Shown one piece after another: positions 57,198 through 64,000 of a DNA stretch of 64,000 nucleotides. Source of the DNA: JANQRA01 sp035762545 (GTDB lineage: Bacteria; Actinomycetota; Acidimicrobiia; Spongiisociales; ZC4RG35); the NCBI GenBank assembly GCA_035762545.1, contig DASTOM010000038.1, positions 21,385 to 85,384 on the forward strand, in the 5' to 3' direction. How positions within the stretch are numbered: position 1 is the first letter of the stretch; each line of letters starts with the position of its first letter. The translations under genes and the position numbers were made by a program. The notes beneath the pieces were generated by a model. That model was given only the letters and a program-made list of their open reading frames with translations. It was not told the DNA's origin and searched no databases.

Positions 57198-58499
57198 TCA
57201 CAACCCGGCCCGGCGGATGGCATCGGCGAGCCGCAGCGGCTCACCTCCTCCGGGGGCGACCGTCTTGTCGAGCCCCATCCGGCTCAACTCCTCCAGCCGT
57301 CTCGCCTCGAACGGGACCGAGCGCACCTCCCCGGCGAGCCCGACCTCGCCCCAGGCAGCGATACGGCCGAGCGGCGCGTTGGCAGCTGACGAGGCCAGAG
57401 CCAGGGCAACCGGGAGGTCACAACCCGGCTCGTCGAGACGCCAGCCTCCCACGACGTTGACGTAGATCTCCTTGTCCTGGATGCGAATTCCGGCATGACG
57501 GTCGAGCACTGCGATCACCTGGTTGACCCGTGCCGCGTCGAGACCGCGGACCGACCGGCGCGGCTGGGCCTGGCTGGTCGGCGCCACCAGGGCCTGGATC
57601 TCCACGAGAACTGAGCGCCGGCCCTCGACGGCGGGGTAGACGATCGTCCCGGGAACGGTGGTCTCCCATCCGTCGAGGAACATCTTGGACGGGTCGTCGA
57701 CGGCGACCAGCCCGTCCCCCTGCATGTCGAACATGCCCGAGACGTGGGTGGCGCCGAATCGGTTCTTGTTGCTCCGCAGGACCCGGAATCCACGGTCCGG
57801 GTCGCCTTCGAGTGAGAGCACGACATCGACCATGTGCTCGAGGATCTTGGGTCCGGCAAGACCACCTTCCTTTGTCACATGTCCGACGAGGACGACGATG
57901 ACACCACTGGTCTTGGCCAACCTGATGAGACGGGCGGCGCTCTCCCGGACCTGGGCCACCCCACCCGGTGCAGATGGGATCTCCGGAACCCCCACGGTCT
58001 GGATCGAGTCGACGATGAGCACGGCTGGCTCCACGTCCCGGGCCAGGGCGACTATGGCGTCGACATCGTCGTCCGAGACCAGTTCGACGAGATCGGAGGT
58101 CACGCCGATCCGCTCGGCGCGCATCGCCACCTGGTGTGCGGACTCTTCGGCGCTGGCCACCACCACGGAGTGGCCACCGCTTCCCAGACCTCCGGCCAGC
58201 TGAAGGAGGAGCGTCGATTTCCCCACCCCGGGCTCACCACCGAGCAGAACCACCGATCCCCGGACCAATCCGCCCCCGAGGACCCGATCGACCTCACCCC
58301 AGGCGGTTGGGACCCGGTCGACCTTCGCCGCGGTCGCGTCGCCGATGGGAACCGACCTCGCCGAGCGCTGCCGTGACGACTTGACCGGTGCCGAACCTTC
58401 CCTCAGCGGGTCGGAGGAACCACACTGCGGGCAGAAACCCATCCATTTCGAGGACCGGTAGCCGCAGGAGTCACACTCGAATGTGGAAGAACTTGGCAT
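57198..58499 (-). CDS. radA: DNA repair protein RadA (Sms)
   Basis: A 433-residue RecA-like protein. N-terminal zinc knuckle FECDSCGYRSSKWMGFCPQCGS (CxxC...CxxC), Walker A LLGGEPGVGKSTLLLQL, the RadA-specific KNRFG motif (RSNKNRFGATH) and the C-terminal LonC-like domain (VNVVGGWRLDEPGCDLPVALALA; EVGLAGEVRSV) are present. It helps branch migration in recombination. Directly upstream of disA on the same strand. Confidence 0.97.
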   Translation of the reverse strand: MPSSSTFECDSCGYRSSKWMGFCPQCGSSDPLREGSAPVKSSRQRSARSVPIGDATAAKVDRVPTAWGEVDRVLGGGLVRGSVVLLGGEPGVGKSTLLLQLAGGLGSGGHSVVVASAEESAHQVAMRAERIGVTSDLVELVSDDDVDAIVALARDVEPAVLIVDSIQTVGVPEIPSAPGGVAQVRESAARLIRLAKTSGVIVVLVGHVTKEGGLAGPKILEHMVDVVLSLEGDPDRGFRVLRSNKNRFGATHVSGMFDMQGDGLVAVDDPSKMFLDGWETTVPGTIVYPAVEGRRSVLVEIQALVAPTSQAQPRRSVRGLDAARVNQVIAVLDRHAGIRIQDKEIYVNVVGGWRLDEPGCDLPVALALASSAANAPLGRIAAWGEVGLAGEVRSVPFEARRLEELSRMGLDKTVAPGGGEPLRLADAIRRAGL

Positions 58500-58505
58500 C
58501 TAGAG

Positions 58506-58628
58506 TTAACGATTGGCACGCCGTAATGCGAAGATCAAGACCCCCAGGAGGCCTGCCAGGAGGATCAAACCACCCAGGACAGTGGTGATGGTCCACGGCT
58601 CGTATGTCCTCAAGGCCACGATCAGCAT
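58506..58628 (-). CDS. Possible 40-residue single-pass membrane peptide
   Basis: From ATG 58628 to a stop at 58506: a short charged start, one hydrophobic helix (TTVLGGLILLAGLLGVLIFAL) and a basic tail RRANR. No strong ribosome site. It lies 6 bp upstream of the radA start on the same strand and diverges from the zinc-ribbon gene. Shape supports it only weakly. Confidence 0.3.
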   Translation of the reverse strand: MLIVALRTYEPWTITTVLGGLILLAGLLGVLIFALRRANR

Positions 58629-58659
58629 GCCGTGGCACAATAAACACTGAAGGAGGGAC

Positions 58660-59757
58660 GTGGCTTCACAGACTTGTGAACATTGCGGCGCCATAGCCGC
58701 CAGTGACGAGCAGTTCTGCCCGTCCTGCGGCTCTTTCATGGATCCGATGACCAAGCCGCGTTCCCGGCCGCGCCCTGTGACGCCTTCCGACAAGGTCATC
58801 AGCGTGTCCTCCGACGGCCCTTCCCGGGGCTCTGAACCACCGTATGAGGAGTTCTCGCTCGGGGAGAGGCCCCCCACCGAACGGCCGACGGCTACGGAGC
58901 GTGAGCAGGCGCCCACTCAACGCGGCGGCAACGGAAACGGAAACGGCAATGGCAGCTCCCGGGAGGTCTCGTGTCCTTCCTGTGGCGCAATCAACCCGGG
59001 CAACAACCGCCACTGCCAGGAGTGTGGCGCCAGACTCCGCCAGGGCCCTCTTCCCACCGCCCCCCGCCCGGCGGTTCAAGCCACGGCAGGTGTCCGTGCC
59101 GCGGTCGCCATAAGCGCCCTCCTCCTCGGGGTGATCCTGTTCGCCCTCTTCTTCAACATCTTCACCGGGGACGACCCCGAAGCTTTGGCATCCACTACGA
59201 CTACCACGTCAGCCGCCATCCCGTTGCCTGACCCGGCTCCAATCGAGATTCTCGATGAGACATGCAACCCCGAGGGGATCGGATCACTGATCTGCGCCAA
59301 CCTCACCAGCGGCCAGTTCGGTCAGGGCAACGAGTACCAGGTGAACTGGGAGGAGAATGTCGGTACCGGGATCACCATCAGACTGACCTTCGTCGAGCCC
59401 ATGGCGATCACCTCGATTCAGTGGACCAACATCGAGGATGCCACGAGGTTCCGTCAGAACTATCGGGCGGAGAGTCTCTCCATCGAAGCCGAGGACTCGG
59501 TCGGTGGGGCGGTGCCGGTCCTGCTCCAGGATCAACCGGGCACCCAACTCGTCCAGTACGCCGCCCTGAGCACCACCTGGCTGGAGATCGTGGTGAATGA
59601 CGCCTATCAGGCGGTGCCGGTGGAAGACAACGTCTTCGCTGAGATCGCCATCGACGAGATCGTGGTCGTGGGGCGTCCGGTTGCTTCCACCGGGACCACG
59701 GCTCCGGCCGACGGCGGATCTACCACAACCAGCCCGAGCACAACCGTCGCCCCGTGA
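58660..59757 (+). CDS. Double zinc-ribbon protein with TM helix and outer discoidin-like domain
   Basis: A 365-residue protein. Two zinc ribbons (CEHCGAIAASDEQFCPSCG and CPSCGAINPGNNRHCQECG) flank a disordered region with Gly-Asn repeats. A membrane helix (VAISALLLGVILFALFFNIF, residues 147-166) is followed by a Thr/Ser linker and an outer beta domain (QVNWEENVGTGITIRLTF; MAITSIQWTN; WLEIVVNDAY), which looks discoidin/NADase-type glycan-binding-like. GTG at 58660 follows AAGGAGG. A sensing or envelope role is inferred; no enzymatic residues are seen. Confidence 0.75.
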   Translation: MASQTCEHCGAIAASDEQFCPSCGSFMDPMTKPRSRPRPVTPSDKVISVSSDGPSRGSEPPYEEFSLGERPPTERPTATEREQAPTQRGGNGNGNGNGSSREVSCPSCGAINPGNNRHCQECGARLRQGPLPTAPRPAVQATAGVRAAVAISALLLGVILFALFFNIFTGDDPEALASTTTTTSAAIPLPDPAPIEILDETCNPEGIGSLICANLTSGQFGQGNEYQVNWEENVGTGITIRLTFVEPMAITSIQWTNIEDATRFRQNYRAESLSIEAEDSVGGAVPVLLQDQPGTQLVQYAALSTTWLEIVVNDAYQAVPVEDNVFAEIAIDEIVVVGRPVASTGTTAPADGGSTTTSPSTTVAP

Positions 59758-59825
59758 ACCACCGCCGGCTCGGGGCCGGTCGGGTACGCGTACAAACCAC
59801 CTACTGAACGGTTGTTGGCTGAGCC

Positions 59826-61109
59826 CTACTGCTTGATGTACGGCTGACCGTCGGCGGCAGGAGGGCGGGCTTGACCGACCAGACCGGCGACCACGATGAC
59901 AGTTGCCACGTAGGGAAGCATCAGCATGAACTCGGAAGGGATGCCGGTTCCCAGGATGCCCACCTTCTGTGCAAGTGCACCTGAGAACCCGAAGACCAGA
60001 CCGGCCGCCAACGCACCAAACGGCATCCAACGCCCGAAGATCATCGCGGCCAGGCCGATGAACCCGATCCCACCGGTCATATTCTCCTCGAACCGCGAGA
60101 TCTGCGCCAGAGCGAGGAAGGCGCCACCGAAGCCGGCGATGAGACCGGCGGAGATCACTGTCCGATATCGGGTCTTCAACACGTCGATGCCCAGGGTGTC
60201 GGCGGCCTTCGGGTGCTCCCCGACCGACCGGACCCGGAGTCCCCACCTCGTCCTGAAGAACCCGAAGTGGAGTGCCACGACGATGAGGAAGGTCCCGTAG
60301 ACGAAGAAGGTGTGATCGAAGAACATCGGCCCGATAACCGGGATGTCGGCCAGGATCGGAATCCGCCAGCTCCCGATACGAGCCGGCGCATTCAGGTCCT
60401 GGGCCTCGGACAGCACCCTGCTGGCGAGGAACGAAGTCAGACCGAGGGCGAGGATGTTGATGACGACACCGGCGATGATCTGGTCGACCCGGAACCTGAT
60501 GGCGAGCCAGGCGAGGAGGGCGCCGAGCACGGCTCCGATCAGCATCGCTCCGGCCACCCCCACGACCGTCCCGAAGGCACTCGACAGCACGACGGCCACG
60601 AAGGCCGCTGTGAGGAGCTGGCCTTCGATCCCGATGTTGATGACACCTGATCGCTCACATGTGAGTCCTGTGAGGGCTCCCAAGGTGATCACCACCGCCG
60701 AGATGACTGTCGAGCGCAGCATCCCCACCATGCTGAACGAACCATCGGCGGCGGCCCACGTGAGGAAGGCGAGCACGAAGGCGAGGAGGCCAAGGCCCAG
60801 AGCGCCGTTGGTGAAGCCCAGATTGCGACCCCTCATCCGATCGAGTCCGAGCACGAAGATGATCACGGCCATGAGCCCGGAGAAGAACCGCGAGTTCACA
60901 GTGACCGACAATCCTTGGATGGCGTCGGTGGGAAGGCTCAAGTTGAACGTCGACTGTGCCTCCGGAGTCACACCGAAAGCGAACACGCCCAACACGATTG
61001 CCGCGAGGACTATCAGGATCACCCCGACTATGCGCGCTCGTCGCTGGTCGACGCTGGTCTTGACCACCACCGGCTCGATCGACGTATCCCGTGCCATCAC
61101 CTCTGTCAT
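59826..61109 (-). CDS. BMP-type nucleoside/sugar ABC transporter, permease 2
   Basis: A 427-residue membrane protein of the BPD_transp_2 family. TGLTCERSGVINIGIEGQLL is the family signature and IAGFGGAFLALAQISRFEENM and PFGALAAGLVFGFSGALAQ follow. Eight to ten helices. ATG at 61109 overlaps the other permease gene (ATGA). Together with the adjacent ATPase and a BMP-type binding protein it forms a nucleoside- or sugar-type uptake system, like B. subtilis NupNOPQ. A longer in-frame start would run into the neighbouring gene. Confidence 0.88.
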   Translation of the reverse strand: MTEVMARDTSIEPVVVKTSVDQRRARIVGVILIVLAAIVLGVFAFGVTPEAQSTFNLSLPTDAIQGLSVTVNSRFFSGLMAVIIFVLGLDRMRGRNLGFTNGALGLGLLAFVLAFLTWAAADGSFSMVGMLRSTVISAVVITLGALTGLTCERSGVINIGIEGQLLTAAFVAVVLSSAFGTVVGVAGAMLIGAVLGALLAWLAIRFRVDQIIAGVVINILALGLTSFLASRVLSEAQDLNAPARIGSWRIPILADIPVIGPMFFDHTFFVYGTFLIVVALHFGFFRTRWGLRVRSVGEHPKAADTLGIDVLKTRYRTVISAGLIAGFGGAFLALAQISRFEENMTGGIGFIGLAAMIFGRWMPFGALAAGLVFGFSGALAQKVGILGTGIPSEFMLMLPYVATVIVVAGLVGQARPPAADGQPYIKQ

Positions 61110-62317
61110 GCGCCCCACCCACTGGTGACCTGCTGTGACTCCGTGGTCTCGCCCTTGATTCGCCAGATGACCCTGATCAGGCCCGGTGCCGCCACGAAAA
61201 TGACTATGAGCGCCTGGAGGACGACCACCAGGTCGATCGGCACCTGAGCAGCCCCCTGCATCTCCCGGCCACCTGCAGAAAGGGCACCGAAGAGAACGGC
61301 GGCCCACATCACCCCGATCGGGTTGGATCTACCCAACAGCGCCACGGTGATGGCGTCGAAGCCGACAAATCCGGCCAGAGCAGGCGACGCCTTGTACGGG
61401 TCCAGTGCCATCACCTGGTTGGCCCCGGCCATACCGGCGAGGCCGCCGGCAATCGCCATCGCCATGGTCACCACGAGGGCAACATTCATGCCGGCGTACT
61501 TGCCGGCATGCGGATTGGCTCCGACCGCCCTCATCTCGAAGCCGAGCGACGACCGGTAGAGGAGCCAGTGCACCGCGAAGACGGCGGCCAATGCGATGAG
61601 AAAGCCGATCGTGACCCGATAACTCGAGCCGAACAGCTTGGGCAATCGAGCCGTCTCGGCAAGCGCCGCCGAAACGGGATTGTTCCGGCCAGGGTCCTGG
61701 AGCCCGGGCGTGGTCAGGATCCACTGGATGAAGAAGAGAGCAATGAAGTTGAACATGATCGTCGTGATCACCTCATGCGCTCCGGTCCGCGCCTTGAGCA
61801 GCCCCGGTATACCGCCCCATATGAGACCACCCACGATCCCGGCGAGAAGCGTCAACGGGATGTGGATGAACCCCGGCGCCGTCACGTAGATACCCACATA
61901 CGTGGCGAGGAGTGCACCCATGATGATCTGGCCCTGGGCACCGATGTTGAACAGACCCGCCTGGAAACCGAGAGCGATCCCGAGTGCGGCCAGTAACAGA
62001 GGTGTCGCCGCGAACAGTGTCTCCGAAATCGAGTAGACCGAGCCGATCGATCCTCGGAACAAGGCTCGGTAAGAAGCCCATACTTCGCTCAGCATTTGTC
62101 TCAGCGCGGTCCTTGGGTCGGAGAACAAGATGCTCAGGCTGTCGGTATCGGATAGGGCGATGATGATCCCGCCGATGATCAGCGCGGTTATGACCGCGAG
62201 TGTGGGCAGCATCAGTGACTTGCCGATCGAGGTTCCCACGCCGGTGGCTCTGTCCACCCAGGACTCCACGGTTGGGGCTTCCTCCGGCACCCTTCTCCCC
62301 GGCTCGCGCTCGCTCAC
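61106..62317 (-). CDS. BMP-type nucleoside/sugar ABC transporter, permease 1
   Basis: A 403-residue membrane protein of the BPD_transp_2 family: LLLAALGIALGFQAGLFNIGAQGQIIMGAL, GGLIWGGIPGLLKARTGAHEVITTIMFNFIALF, and GFDAITVALLGRSNPIGVM. About ten helices. GTG at 62317 overlaps the ATPase stop. The N-terminal 60 residues are longer than in related permeases. Partner of the permease at 59826. Confidence 0.88.
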   Translation of the reverse strand: MSEREPGRRVPEEAPTVESWVDRATGVGTSIGKSLMLPTLAVITALIIGGIIIALSDTDSLSILFSDPRTALRQMLSEVWASYRALFRGSIGSVYSISETLFAATPLLLAALGIALGFQAGLFNIGAQGQIIMGALLATYVGIYVTAPGFIHIPLTLLAGIVGGLIWGGIPGLLKARTGAHEVITTIMFNFIALFFIQWILTTPGLQDPGRNNPVSAALAETARLPKLFGSSYRVTIGFLIALAAVFAVHWLLYRSSLGFEMRAVGANPHAGKYAGMNVALVVTMAMAIAGGLAGMAGANQVMALDPYKASPALAGFVGFDAITVALLGRSNPIGVMWAAVLFGALSAGGREMQGAAQVPIDLVVVLQALIVIFVAAPGLIRVIWRIKGETTESQQVTSGWGA

Positions 62318-63816
62318 ACCGCCGACCCCAGCATGGCGAGGCCGATATCGGTCACGTCGGCATCCGGGCTGAACTCACCGGCGATCTTGCCGTGGAAGAG
62401 CACGAGGACCCGATCGGCGAGAGCCAGGACCTCGTCGAGCTCGGAAGATACGACCAGAACGGCTGCGCCGGCGTCGCGCTTGGCCACGATCTGGTTGTGG
62501 ATGTACTCGATGGACCCGACGTCGATGCCTCGGGTCGGTTGCGAGGCGATGACCAATTTCACATCTCGATCGAACTCTCGGGCCACGATGACCTTCTGCT
62601 GGTTGCCACCCGACAGGGTCGAGACCGGAACATGGATTCCCGGGGTGCGAACGTCATACTGCTCGACGAGCCGCTCCGCGCTCTCGAAGGTGGCATCCCA
62701 ATCCATCCGGACGCCGCGAGAGAATGGCCGCTGGTAGTAACTGTCGAGGATCATGTTCTCGGCGACAGTGAAGTCGAGAACCAAACCGCTCCCTTGCCGA
62801 TCCTCGGGAATGTGCGATACCTCCCGTTCGTGGAGTTGTCGCGGGTTGAAATCGGTGATGTCGATGTCGCCGAGATGCGCCTGCCCCGACATTACGGGAC
62901 GCAACCCGACCAGGCCCTCGATCAACTCGGTCTGCCCGTTGCCCTGAACACCGGCGATGCCAACGATCTCACCGGCTCGAACGTCGAAACTGACACCGTC
63001 GACGGCCTTGACGTTGCGATCGTCGAGGACCACGAAGTCGCGTACCGTGAGGACCGTGTCGGTCGGCGCCGCCGGCACCTTGTCGACTTGGAGGTCAACC
63101 GACCGGCCCACCATGAGGTCGGCGAGATCTTGGGTTGTGACGTCGGCAGGGAGGACTTCTGCGACCACCTTCCCCGCACGCATCACCACGATCCGATCGG
63201 CGACCCGGAGCGCCTCGCCGAGCTTGTGCGTGATGAAGACGATTCCCTTCCCGTCCGCCTTGAGGCCTTCCACGATCCCGAAGAACTCGTCCACTTCCTG
63301 AGGGGTGAGAACGGCCGTTGGCTCGTCGAAGACGACAAACCGCGCCTCTCTGTTGAGCACCTTGATGATCTCGACCCTCTGTTCGACACCAACCGAGATG
63401 TTCTCGACCAAGGCGTCCGGATCGACCCGCAGGTTGTACCGCTCAGAAATGTCCATGACCGTCTTACGGGCTTCGTCGCGATCGATTACGCCACCGAGGC
63501 CCGTGGGCTCCTGCCCGAGGACGACGTTCTCGGCGACGGTGAACACCGGAACGAGCATGAAGTGCTGGTGCACCATGCCGATGCCGGCTGCGATTGCGTC
63601 GGACGACGAATCGAGGCTCAACACCTGGCCGTCTATCGACACGGTCCCCTCATCCTGTGTATAGAGGCCGTAGAGGATGTTCATCAGTGTGGTCTTACCG
63701 GCACCGTTCTCACCGAGAAGCGCGACGACCTCGCCGGAGCCAACCGTCAGGGAGACGCCATCGTTGGCGACCACACCGGGGAATCGTTTGGTGATTCCCT
63801 TCAGTTCGAGTGCCAA
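62314..63816 (-). CDS. BMP-type nucleoside/sugar ABC transporter, double ATPase
   Basis: A 500-residue protein with two ABC domains. First: GENGAGKTTLMNILYGLY (Walker A), VGVEQRVEIIKVLN (signature, LSVGEKQ-like) and FVVFDEPTAVLTPQEV (Walker B). Second: GIAGVQGNGQTELIEGL, an altered Walker A as usual in this class, TLSGGNQQKVIVAREF and LVIASQPTRGIDVGS (degenerate Walker B). This layout is typical of simple sugar/nucleoside importers. It overlaps the permease gene. Confidence 0.93.
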   Translation of the reverse strand: MALELKGITKRFPGVVANDGVSLTVGSGEVVALLGENGAGKTTLMNILYGLYTQDEGTVSIDGQVLSLDSSSDAIAAGIGMVHQHFMLVPVFTVAENVVLGQEPTGLGGVIDRDEARKTVMDISERYNLRVDPDALVENISVGVEQRVEIIKVLNREARFVVFDEPTAVLTPQEVDEFFGIVEGLKADGKGIVFITHKLGEALRVADRIVVMRAGKVVAEVLPADVTTQDLADLMVGRSVDLQVDKVPAAPTDTVLTVRDFVVLDDRNVKAVDGVSFDVRAGEIVGIAGVQGNGQTELIEGLVGLRPVMSGQAHLGDIDITDFNPRQLHEREVSHIPEDRQGSGLVLDFTVAENMILDSYYQRPFSRGVRMDWDATFESAERLVEQYDVRTPGIHVPVSTLSGGNQQKVIVAREFDRDVKLVIASQPTRGIDVGSIEYIHNQIVAKRDAGAAVLVVSSELDEVLALADRVLVLFHGKIAGEFSPDADVTDIGLAMLGSAV

Positions 63817-63859
63817 ACCGCCCTCCTGGCATCCATCGCGGAACGCACCTTAGAGCGGC

Positions 63860-63893
63860 AAACAGGGCCCCGGCGTGTGCCGGGGCCCTGTTT
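63860..63893 (-). terminator. Intra-operon terminator/attenuator behind the BMP-type binding-protein gene
   Basis: Perfect 15-bp arms 63860-63874 and 63879-63893 with a 4-nt loop, between the binding-protein stop (63914) and the ATPase start (63816). Weak T-run (GTTTGCC). Same placement as in the liv operon. Confidence 0.75.
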
Positions 63894-63913
63894 GTTGTTC
63901 TAGTCGTCGGAGA

Positions 63914-64000
63914 TCAGCTGTTGATGTCGAGGGCCCCCGAGGCGATGTCAGCGAGGATCTGCTGAACCTCGGCATCGAGCTCTGCAGGCACCCGATCAGA
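63914..64000 (-). CDS. C-terminal end of a BMP-family substrate-binding protein, 5' part outside window
   Basis: The last 28 codons of a frame on the minus strand end ILADIASGALDINS before TGA at 63916-63914. The E/D-rich end with a late ADIxxGxL fits the C-terminus of basic membrane lipoprotein (BMP) binding proteins, but this is read mainly from position: it precedes the ATPase gene of a BMP-type importer and is followed by a terminator hairpin. A different binding-protein class is not excluded. Confidence 0.55.
   Translation of the reverse strand, partial: SDRVPAELDAEVQQILADIASGALDINS

Noticed and set aside
56071..57465. A 464-codon open frame antisense to disA and radA
   Set aside because: Shadow of two clear housekeeping genes.
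62200..63903. A 567-codon open frame antisense to the double ABC ATPase
   Set aside because: Opposite a clear ABC protein with all motifs; the translation has no domain signature.
1..64000. CRISPR array, toxin-antitoxin pair or prophage
   Set aside because: No regularly spaced repeats, no paired small toxin/antitoxin genes and no phage structural genes were found on either strand.

Overview
The window is chromosomal DNA of a GC-rich actinobacterium, most probably an uncultured member of class Acidimicrobiia or a close relative (inference). Pointers are CarD, DUF3263 next to a LytR_C protein, a wax ester synthase/diacylglycerol acyltransferase, an F420-dependent LLM oxidoreductase, DUF4235, an MtrA/MtrB/LpqB-like cluster, GTG starts and many 4-base ATGA/GTGA gene overlaps. 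There is no rRNA, CRISPR array, transposase or integrase.

Layout. 1-2.0 kb: envelope-stress locus of tatA, an ECF sigma factor, its zinc anti-sigma factor and a MucB/RseB-like protein cut by the window edge, behind a textbook ECF promoter. 2.0-6.2 kb: a membrane-anchored Mrr-like protein, a ClC chloride transporter with CBS and TrkA_C domains, an unknown membrane protein and DUF2277. 6.4-9.5 kb: an ornithine cyclodeaminase-like enzyme, an FAD amino-acid oxidase and a NYN-LOTUS RNA-binding protein. 9.5-14.2 kb: a membrane protein with a serine-hydrolase motif, then a sulfatase and its formylglycine-generating enzyme. 14.2-17.2 kb: DUF4235 and a response regulator / histidine kinase / GerMN lipoprotein cluster.

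17.4-20.1 kb is an unusual overlapping operon: a STAS protein without the phosphorylatable serine, an orphan NuoB-like iron-sulfur protein and a CPA2 cation/proton antiporter. It is followed by tRNA-Arg(CCT), whose 3' part is repeated 1281 bp downstream as a 50-bp direct repeat. The repeats enclose a mini-island with one cysteine-synthase-like gene.

22.1-31.4 kb is a general-stress region: ferritin-like protein, SpoIIE-type phosphatase, an unknown small protein, a SigB/SigF-type sigma factor and an RsbW-RsbV fusion protein. Nearby are a PolX-like protein with a degenerate polymerase site, DUF421, topoisomerase IB, an F420 enzyme and CsbD. Several of these genes carry GNNT-N16/17-GGGTAY motifs, the promoter type read by such sigma factors, so the window seems to hold a regulator together with part of its regulon.

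31.4-40.8 kb: a zinc peptidase, Kup potassium transporter, tandem GNAT, pyrophosphatase, wax ester synthase, DMT exporter, CvpA-CAP fusion, AlaX and a propeller protein. 41-46.7 kb: a full branched-chain amino-acid ABC operon (livK-livH-livM-livG-livF) with a terminator after the binding-protein gene. 46.7-50.8 kb: AI-2E-family transporter, LytR_C, DUF3263, small proteins and a monooxygenase-fold protein with an iron-box-like palindrome. 51-58.6 kb: housekeeping genes radA-disA-carD-ispF, an ABC exporter pair, cysS-rlmB and tRNA-Thr(TGT). 58.7-64 kb: a zinc-ribbon membrane protein and a BMP-type nucleoside/sugar ABC transporter, again with a terminator behind the binding-protein gene, which is cut by the window edge.
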